Origin: Bipolaris cookei
Lineage: Eukaryota > Ascomycota > Dothideomycetes > Pleosporales > Pleosporaceae
Assembly (NCBI GenBank): GCA_002286855.1
Contig: NRSV01000020.1
Coordinates: 186,001-250,000 of the forward strand
Direction of reading: 5' to 3'
DNA length: 64,000 bases
Shown in pieces: positions 57,382-64,000 of this stretch. The first letter of the stretch is position 1, and each line of letters opens with the position of its first letter. The position numbers were made by a program, and so were the translations under genes. The notes under the pieces were generated by a model. It was given only the letters and a program-made list of their open reading frames with translations, was not told where the DNA came from and searched no databases.

Positions 57382-60300
57382 TCATGCCGCCCTTGCCAAT
57401 CTCTCCACCACAAGCATCAGACGCACCGTATACGTCTGCAACGCCTCTTGTCCCTCTTGCCCCTCAAATTCTTCCGTCCGCTTATCAACATGCTCATGCA
57501 CGCGCACAAATTCTTTGATACTTTCGATCAGCACATTCAATTGCTTGTCCGGAAGTAACATCTGAATCTTGGATCGCATCGAATCGTTGAGGCAAAGATT
57601 ACCAAGAAGTACAGCGAGATATCCAATTGCTACTCCCGAATGCGATTCTTCGACAGATTTGGCCTGGAAGAGGGTGAGTTTGCGATCAGAGTGAATAAGT
57701 GTATCATGTCTACGTACTTGTGACGCCCGCTCCGATCCCTCGAGGAATATTTTAACCAACACTCCCATACTCTGTTCGTCATCGTCCGTGTTGAGCCGCA
57801 TTTCATTGCTGAACTCGGCGAGATTAATGGCAGCGCCTAGACTCAATATCAGACTCTCTAAAGTCTCTGTCCGCTTCTCACGTGTGGATGCTGAGTTGAG
57901 CGATTGGAACCGCTCGATAATGGAGGCTATAAGCGGCTGGACGAACGTCTTTGCTGAAAAGGATTGACAGGCTTTGGGCTTGTTGTTGGTGAGATTCATG
58001 CAGAGTTTGACGGCTAGCACGGTCGAGGCTGCTGCGTCGATATGAAGGAATCGGGGCATGAAGCCTGCAATACGCTCAAGAACGGTAGTAGGCCATGTAG
58101 CTTGTTTCTGTCTTGTGGCTGAGACCGACTCGAGCGTTGAGAGGACCATGAGTAGGATTGCTTCGTCTTCTGGCCCTCCCTCCTTGTTCTTCAGACGTTG
58201 GTCTGATGTTGTGGCAATTTCAACCAGCTGTGAGACTGTTTGCTGGTCAAGCAGGACATCAGTATTACCAGTTTTGCGGAGCCCGATAACTAACAATTCG
58301 ACAGCCTTCATCGACACAAGCTGCGGCGTCACCTTGTTCGTCGTTGCAGGCGCCCACATAGAACATTGCTGGATCAGGCTGCGGAAACTCATCACCGCAT
58401 CTTTGGCTATCTTTGACAGATTCGTCTTGCGGTCCTTTGCGATCTTCTGAATATCCGCGTCCTTGCCAAGAAGCTTGGTCAGGTTGCTGAGAATGCCACT
58501 TTCATGCACCTGGTCCAGAACAGTGTAGCTAGGCTTGGTACGCAGGATCAAGACGATGACGACAGCGACAGCAAACTCAAAGATGATCTCTCCTCGAACG
58601 GAAATATTGCGAAAGAACTGGTGGGCCAACGGCGAGTCAAGGAGTTGACTACAAAACGTCTCATTGGCCATCTTGTTACACAATTCCATCATGGCGCTTC
58701 GCCGTATGCTGCTCGAGGTGGTACTCGAAATGTCGTCAATCATCGACTGGGCCTCCTGCTGGAATACATAGTTGCGTCCTCGGCTCTTCAACTCATGATG
58801 AGCTTGTGCTTGGCTCGCAGCGTCAGGCTCATCCTCTGACACAGACACAATATCTCTAGATTGCGAGTGGGCGCTAAAATCATCATCCAAGTCCATGGTG
58901 ATTAGCAGGTCATCTTCTGGGTTGGCTTCCCGTAGATATGATCGTGACATGGCGTATGTGAGCTTGGGTCGCATACCATACCCAGAAGTGCCCTGTGATG
59001 TTTGCGATTCGCCATTTGCTTGCACATCGACATCCATGTCGTCAGAGGCAAAATTGGCTGTCGGACGTGCATTCACGGATGCCTGTGAAGGCCGCTGTAT
59101 AGCTGGAGCCTCATCCTGGCCTTCTTCCAATTCACTTGTGCCTTCGCTGCTACTCTCGTCCTCTTCTTCATCTGAGCTGCTCTCGACTGGCTTGAGTGTA
59201 TCGATGAGCCTGGTCTTGCGGGCTTCAGCACTGTGTGTAATATCTGATTTCGATCTTGACAGGCTACCAATCAGCGATTTTGGTTTCTTGTCTGCCAACT
59301 GCCAACTGGATATGCTAGGCATCGGTGTGCCTGATGGTGAATAGTCGCCCAACAAGCCGCCGAAAAGAGTCCTTTGTCGTGGGGTTGTCGAGCCAGCTAC
59401 AGAGGCCTTTGGCGCACGAACAGGTGTGGTAAGTGGATCTGGAATATCATACATGGTCTGATCGTCTATTTCAGAAGCTGAAGGGGCTTCGGCTATAGGA
59501 GATGGCTTGGCTGGCTGGTGATTGGGAAGCATATTGCTAAGCATCGCTGGCGAAGATTGGCCCTTGATAGTTTTCGGTGGTCCCAGTACTGGTACTGTAC
59601 GTTGGTTGGTCCTCCTTGCTTTATTGGCCATTAATGATGTAGATTGTACCGCTGCAGATTGATTCTTGCGGGAGATGCTTGCATTTGTCTGAACCTGTGA
59701 TGCGCAGCCCGGAGAATCATGGCCTTCTTTCTTCTGAGACTTGCGACTCCGTGGAGGGACAAAGCTTTCGGGCTTCTTGCGCGACGTTGACTTGGCCACA
59801 GTAGCGGTAGAGGAGACGGAACCTCCACGCTTCCGCTTCCGCGACTCGCTCGAACCATCCGACTCTGAGTCATGTTTGTGATTGACCTCAAATGCTGGTG
59901 GGGGTATCTTCGCGGGCTCCTTCTTCTTTGCTGCTTGAGTTTGACGCGGCGCCTTTTTGACTGTTGCTGGTGCTTCATCTTCTGACGATGGCACATCAAA
60001 CACGCTCAAATCCTGCTTTGGTTTGACTGTAGACTTCACTGCCAGCTTCTTCGAAGGGAGTGCGGTACTTGATTTCCCATTACTCTGAGCTTTGGCCACG
60101 TCTGACAAGACAGAAGCAGTTGTTTGCGACGCTGCCTTTGCTTTGCCCACTGTCGGTTGTGCCAATCCACCATTTTTCACAGTCGATTTGGGTAGTTCAG
60201 AGGGCTGGGGCGTCTTCGCACGCAGCGTCCGAGGGGCGGCTGGATTCATGGAGGAAGGTGGTGGCGCGCGTGGAGGCTTCGGTAACTGAGCAGGCTTCTG

Positions 60301-60765
60301 TGTTTTCTTGGGTGCTATATCGGGCTTCGCAGCTTCAGGCTTACGCAAAGTCTCTGTCGGTTTTGCCAGCTTCTTTGACTCCCGGGAGGGTTCGCCTTGG
60401 ACAACTGGCGCAGTTTGGCTTGTCTCAGGCACCCGAGACTTCACTGCCAACTTCTTGATAGGCTTCGGGCGCGCCACGAACTCGTCGTCATCGGGTATGT
60501 CAAAAATGTCGGCATGGTCTGTTTTTGCCAGTGAGTTCCCCAAGCTGTTCCTCAAGCTGTCCGCGCTCTTTGTTGTCCCTCCAATCCCATCCAATGCTCC
60601 ATGAGAAGCTGTGGTCTGTTTTTGGGGTCGGTCTGGAGACGGAGGCGCATCGTCGCTGGCGTCGGGTGCAGGTGGCGGAACAGCAGACAAACGGGATGAT
60701 TTGCCATAGACGATCTTCTTGCGACGATCGGACGAGGTGAAGCCTGAAAACATGGCCGTCGCCAT
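57382..60765 (-). CDS. WAPL/Rad61-like cohesin release factor
   Basis: A frame of 1127 codons starts from ATG at 60765 (a second in-frame ATG is at 60753, MFSGFTSSDRRKKIVYGKSS). The frame is open further upstream only from a GTG and through low-complexity sequence. The first 650 residues are disordered, basic and Ser/Pro-rich (KRKRGGSVSSTATVAKSTSR; NKARRTNQRTVPVLG). A helical WAPL domain follows from about residue 690 (IRRSAMMELCNKMANETFCS, QLLDSPLAHQFFRNISVRG, EIIFEFAVAVVIVLILRTKP) to the C-terminus (GVAIGYLAVLLGNLCLNDSM). WAPL opens the cohesin ring and limits cohesion and loop length. Positions 57664-57717 form a perfect 54-nt intron (GTACGT to TTCCAG) that keeps the frame, so the spliced protein is probably 1109 aa. 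Confidence 0.85.
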   Translation of the reverse strand: MATAMFSGFTSSDRRKKIVYGKSSRLSAVPPPAPDASDDAPPSPDRPQKQTTASHGALDGIGGTTKSADSLRNSLGNSLAKTDHADIFDIPDDDEFVARPKPIKKLAVKSRVPETSQTAPVVQGEPSRESKKLAKPTETLRKPEAAKPDIAPKKTQKPAQLPKPPRAPPPSSMNPAAPRTLRAKTPQPSELPKSTVKNGGLAQPTVGKAKAASQTTASVLSDVAKAQSNGKSSTALPSKKLAVKSTVKPKQDLSVFDVPSSEDEAPATVKKAPRQTQAAKKKEPAKIPPPAFEVNHKHDSESDGSSESRKRKRGGSVSSTATVAKSTSRKKPESFVPPRSRKSQKKEGHDSPGCASQVQTNASISRKNQSAAVQSTSLMANKARRTNQRTVPVLGPPKTIKGQSSPAMLSNMLPNHQPAKPSPIAEAPSASEIDDQTMYDIPDPLTTPVRAPKASVAGSTTPRQRTLFGGLLGDYSPSGTPMPSISSWQLADKKPKSLIGSLSRSKSDITHSAEARKTRLIDTLKPVESSSDEEEDESSSEGTSELEEGQDEAPAIQRPSQASVNARPTANFASDDMDVDVQANGESQTSQGTSGYGMRPKLTYAMSRSYLREANPEDDLLITMDLDDDFSAHSQSRDIVSVSEDEPDAASQAQAHHELKSRGRNYVFQQEAQSMIDDISSTTSSSIRRSAMMELCNKMANETFCSQLLDSPLAHQFFRNISVRGEIIFEFAVAVVIVLILRTKPSYTVLDQVHESGILSNLTKLLGKDADIQKIAKDRKTNLSKIAKDAVMSFRSLIQQCSMWAPATTNKVTPQLVSMKAVELLVIGLRKTGNTDVLLDQQTVSQLVEIATTSDQRLKNKEGGPEDEAILLMVLSTLESVSATRQKQATWPTTVLERIAGFMPRFLHIDAAASTVLAVKLCMNLTNNKPKACQSFSAKTFVQPLIASIIERFQSLNSASTREKRTETLESLILSLGAAINLAEFSNEMRLNTDDDEQSMGVLVKIFLEGSERASQVRRHDTLIHSDRKLTLFQAKSVEESHSGVAIGYLAVLLGNLCLNDSMRSKIQMLLPDKQLNVLIESIKEFVRVHEHVDKRTEEFEGQEGQEALQTYTVRLMLVVERLARAA
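57664..57717 (-). other. Likely 54-nt in-frame intron in WAPL-like gene
   Basis: On the minus strand GTACGT starts and TTCCAG ends a 54-nt segment with no stop codon. Removal joins ERASQ to AKSVEESHSGVAIGY, which restores a continuous conserved helix region. Confidence 0.7.
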
Positions 60766-61463
60766 AGCCGTGTGCAGACGTGAGCTGGCAGGCGTGTTGT
60801 GATGACGCTGCGAACAAAGTGCCTCAGACGCGCATTGTGTACTTGGTGAAAGGCGTTGGTGTCTGTGCGAGTGTTCACGCTCACATTCACGCTCACATTT
60901 GGACACACGACGCGTCCATCTACCCCAGGGCTATTTGCAAGATGAAATGATCGCGGTGAAATGAAGGTTATGCCGACGTCTGCATGGGGTTTGCAGGCCA
61001 ATGACGACGCCGGCGGTCGGAGTGGCTGCGCGCCTGCAGGCAGGGGCCCGCCATCAGATCTCGCCAACAGCGGGGCAAGGGTCGCGCCTTCCAAACCCAG
61101 TGAAGGAGTTCGCCGACGGTCACGAGCCTAGACTACTACTCCACTTGAGCCTTTTGTCCTCTTCTCCTCTTCTTATCTTTGCGTTGTATCTATCAATTCA
61201 AGTCTGCTCTACCCGTCTATCTGACTGTTGAATCCCTTCAGTCGATATTCACCCCGCCAATTCCACTTTGCTTTTCAACAGTGCAAGCTCTAGCTAGAGG
61301 GCGTATCTCAAGGTATGTCCTAAGCGTTACGAGATGGTTTCTGATCACTTCGTCTTCGTGAATTAGCTCAAGAAATGCAAAAGCACAGTTCTCACAACAC
61401 AATTCAAAGTCCTGACTAATTGTTTTGTAGCCTCGCACACTTGACACACATCAGCCTACCAAT
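60766..61463. other. Divergent promoter region WAPL-like / FUR1
   Basis: 698 bp without a gene. The right part is the FUR1 leader with an intron. Confidence 0.5.
61313..61430 (+). other. 5' untranslated-region intron of FUR1
   Basis: GTATGT donor, CTGACTAAT branch-site sequence and TTTGTAG acceptor enclose 118 nt that end 33 nt before the FUR1 ATG. Confidence 0.6.
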
Positions 61464-62368
61464 ATGGCACCCGAGACGCAGTCCTCAGCCCCTTCTCAAT
61501 GTGTCGGCCCTGAGTACCGTCCGTCTGCTCTGAAGCCAACTGCAACCGTCTCGACTCCTATCAAACAGAGCAATGTCCACATCCTGCCTCAAAGCCCTCA
61601 GCTGATAGCATTACTCACGTAAGACCCCAGCAGATTGTGACCAATTCGTGCCCTTCTTTTGCTAAGACGCAGAAAGCATGATTCGTGACCGCAACACAGG
61701 CCGTGCAGACTTCATCTTCTACAGCAATCGAATCATTCGTCTCCTGGTCGAGGAAGGCCTCAACCACCTTCCCGTAGAATCGCAAGAGATCACTACTCCC
61801 GTAGGCCGCACTTATTCGGGCGTTAAGTTCCAAGGCAAAATCTGCGGTGTCTCTATTATGCGTGCGGGAGAGTCCATGGAGCAGGGTTTGAGGGATTGCT
61901 GCAGGAGTGTGCGCATTGGTAAAATCCTGATCCAAAGAGATGAAGAGACCAGCAAACCCAAGCTGTACTATGACAAATTGCCCGAAGACATTAGTGACCG
62001 ATGGGTACTGCTGCTGGATCCCATGCTTGCTACGGGTATGTTGAGTAACACGTGCAGACCGAATGGTGATGGAATGCTAATCCGTGGCAGGTGGTTCGGC
62101 GCTCATGGCAATTGACGTGCTCAAGTCCCGAGGTGTACCAGAAGACCACATCCTCTTCCTCAACCTTATTGCCAGCCCTGAAGGTGCGCAAAGCTTGGCG
62201 GAGAAGTTCCCTAAGGTTCGTGTGGTTACGGCATTTGTTGATGAGGGTCTGGATGAAAAGAAGTACGCCTTCCCGTCTACGTCTCCTGCTTTGCTGCATG
62301 CTAACTTGAAACGCAGCTATATCATTCCTGGGTTGGGTGACTTTGGCGACCGTTTCTACACCATGTAG
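61464..62368 (+). CDS. FUR1: Uracil phosphoribosyltransferase
   Basis: Three exons (61464-61618, 61677-62035, 62091-62368) encode 263 aa. MAPETQSSAPSQCVGPEYRP is a fungal N-terminal extension. The UPRT core is textbook: MIRDRNTGRADFIFYSNRI, IRLLVEEGLNHLPVESQEIT, GVKFQGKICGVSIMRAGESM, RIGKILIQRDEETSKPKLYY, the PRPP-binding LLLDPMLATGGSALMAID, and the C-terminal PGLGDFGDRFYTM. It salvages uracil to UMP and is the step that activates 5-fluorouracil. The exon 2 acceptor must be the second AG of cgcagaaag for the frame to hold. Exon 3 begins within the PRPP-loop glycines. Confidence 0.94.
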
Positions 62369-62759
62369 AAAGATATTGTCTCGTCTGGTTTGTGTGGTGA
62401 ACATTCAATGCGCGCAAGGTGGCTCTCAATCGCTTCAGCATATGTTAGCATGACTGTTTGAACAACAAAAGAAAAGGTGGAAAGGTGACAAGAAGTATTT
62501 TGCGCGTCAAAATTGCACTCGAAGTGGGCTAGCAGCGCCCAACTCCCAGTGGGGGGGCACATCAGCCTTGTATTGAAGATGGTAACGCCGCCGCGAATGT
62601 GCGGGTCCTTTTAATCACCCAAAACGCCTTACAAGCCAAATTTAGCCCGTCGTCTCCGTTATGCCTATATGTTATACAAGATCCTAAGCCCTCTTGCGCT
62701 GCCACGTCCAAAGTGACCCTCAGCCTCGCAACTCGTTGTCCATCAAAGGGAATGCCTAT
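62369..62759. other. Convergent 3' region FUR1 / ELF1
   Basis: 391 bp between stop codons, with no gene. Confidence 0.5.
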
Positions 62760-63272
62760 CTAGTCGGCGTACTCGCCCTCGGCATCCGCATCGTCGTGCT
62801 CAATGAAGCCGCCATCGCCATCGTCGTCTTCCTGGTTGTTTGCTGTGGGCATTCGTCCCATGCGATGCGAACTCCGCGAGACCTCGGCGTTACCCTTTGC
62901 TGCCTGCTTCGCAACAGCGTCGCACGCATCGATCCAATCGGCATAGACGTCGACAGGGGCACTCAGGTAGTTGATGTTAGTTTGGAAGGTCTGGCCGCAG
63001 ACTTTGCACTGCAGATTGCCGACACCCGACTTCTTTTCGATGGAGACGCTGACGGAGTTCTCGTGATTACAGAAGAGGCACTGGAAGGTTGTGGGGAGCT
63101 TCTCCTTCTGTGGGATGTGTCAGTTGACTGATGCATAGAGAGATAGTGAAAGAGGTGAATGTATGACGCACCCTCTTGGGACCCTGAGGCTTGCTGGAGG
63201 ATTTGCGTTTACCCTGTCTGCGGTGTTAGCATTGCGCACGAGAGTCGAAATGCACCCGAGAAAACAAACCAT
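62760..63272 (-). CDS. ELF1: Transcription elongation factor ELF1
   Basis: Three exons: 63270-63272 (the ATG alone), 63172-63213, 62760-63107, giving 130 aa. The protein begins MGKRKSSSKPQGPKRK, the standard basic Elf1 tail. A zinc ribbon follows with CLFCNHENSVSVSIEKKSG and LQCKVCGQTF (two CxxC pairs), then INYLSAPVDVYADWIDACDA. The C-terminus is acidic (EDDDGDGGFIEHDDADAEGE). Elf1 binds RNA polymerase II and chromatin during elongation. The start codon as a stand-alone coding exon is forced by the family N-terminus, with a GTTTGT donor directly after ATG. Without it no in-frame ATG precedes GKRK. Confidence 0.9.
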
Positions 63273-63909
63273 TTTGTCGCGGTGTCTAGATTGCCAGATG
63301 TATGTCTTTGCGTAGAGATGAAAAAAAAACTCCTTTTGGTGGAGAAGGGGGCGGTGGTAGCGTCGAGTGAAAGGTTTGATGTCGTCAACAACACGGCTTC
63401 TGTCGCATGCAATGAGACGCGATCGCGCAAGTGAATGTTTCGCGTGGTTCCGACCGCCAAGATCCCTGTCGCCAGCCCGGGGAGCTGCCCCATGCGTCGA
63501 TAGTCGATAAGCGGCCCCGCTCCTATCAGCGTACACCGAAGCCGCAGGCACGTGTGGAGTCAGCTGTTCAGTGCTGCTGGCATCGTCGGCCACCTCCAGC
63601 ACTATTCATATTCGACCACGTTGCTTTCTCCTCTTTCCTTCTTTCTTTCTTCTCTTCTCTGGATTCTCCCCAATCCCCCAATCCCCCCTTGGTCCCGTGA
63701 AAGCCAAGTTGTATTCGTGCCCTTGCTCCCTGCCTTACAAACCAGATCATTCTATCTGGTTTATCCCACCTTTCGGAGTTCACCGATCTTTTGCTCTTCA
63801 ACTCAATTCCCACACGCAAACAAGCAATTTTGCAGCAGGGAAATTCTTTCAAGTCACAGAAACCTGCCTATTCTACAAAATTGCATGAGAGAGCTGGTTA
63901 CTGCCCATC
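63273..63909. other. Divergent promoter region ELF1 / right-edge gene
   Basis: 637 bp with a strong pyrimidine tract (about 63620-63700) typical of a fungal leader. No separate gene is seen. Confidence 0.5.
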
Positions 63910-64000
63910 ATGTCTTCCGAAAGCACGATCAGCGATGCCGTCCTCAAAGAGATCCTTGAAGGGCTCAAGGCTCTCCGCACGGAGAACTCTGTACTTGCAG
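63910..64000 (+). CDS. 5' end of an unidentified gene, cut by window edge
   Basis: ATG in good context (atcATGT) opens a frame of at least 30 codons that is still open at the window end. It begins MSSESTISDAVLKEILEGLK and continues LRTENSVLA. The start is helical and acidic, possibly a coiled coil. It follows a long CT-rich leader. Too little is present to name it. Confidence 0.5.
   Translation, partial: MSSESTISDAVLKEILEGLKALRTENSVLA

Noticed and set aside
60766..60906. N-terminal extension of the WAPL-like protein
   Set aside because: The upstream start is GTG and the sequence is a short CERE repeat from simple-sequence DNA.
1..64000. CRISPR arrays or bacterial operon features
   Set aside because: No regularly spaced repeats; the DNA is eukaryotic with spliceosomal introns throughout.

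Overview
The window is fungal nuclear DNA. Coding genes are split by short introns (mostly about 50 to 120 nt) with GTAxGT-type donors and CTAAC/CTAAT branch sites. The gene families are those of a filamentous ascomycete, and the mix of short introns, a HET gene, a WAPL homologue, an expansin-like secreted protein and Fot1/pogo elements fits a dothideomycete such as a member of Pleosporales. The order-level placement is inference.

The left part (about 1-14.6 kb) is gene-poor and decayed. It holds a diverged 57-bp tandem repeat and two fragments of unidentified host genes broken by stops or a frameshift. It also holds a complete Fot1/pogo-type DNA transposon (9686-11498) with 58-bp inverted repeats and TA flanks. 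Its transposase frame is full length without indels but carries nine nonsense codons, as expected from repeat-induced point mutation (RIP).

From 14.7 to 29.3 kb comes a normal gene-dense block. It has a MetR/CYS3-like bZIP factor with an exon-frame problem, a zinc-less medium-chain reductase, a 124-aa secreted six-cysteine protein (effector-like), a mitochondrial ABHD11-type hydrolase, a SARAF-like membrane protein, PBN1 (GPI mannosyltransferase I subunit), AOS1 (SUMO E1 subunit) and a protein with a split beta-sandwich domain.

A second accessory island (29.4-35.8 kb) contains a HET-domain pseudogene, interrupted by a hairpin-rich insert, and a second 1.8-kb TA-flanked pogo-type element. Further right are a 79-aa GPI-protein-like gene, an expansin-like protein, and BMT2 (25S rRNA methyltransferase), which is divergent from ribosomal protein gene RPL25. 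These are followed by TIM8, a secreted-protein pseudogene with three in-frame stops, and an AVT-type amino-acid transporter.

The right third (47-64 kb) is core housekeeping: eRF1/SUP45, prephenate dehydratase PHA2, cytosolic seryl-tRNA synthetase, the Rheb GTPase RHB1, a WAPL/Rad61-like cohesin release factor, uracil phosphoribosyltransferase FUR1, the elongation factor ELF1, and the 5' end of an unidentified gene cut by the window edge. I found no convincing tRNA, rRNA or CRISPR. The most interesting items are the cysteine-rich secreted gene, the nonsense-decayed secreted pseudogene that keeps its TATA box, the bZIP exon conflict, and the fully readable RIP-type transposase.
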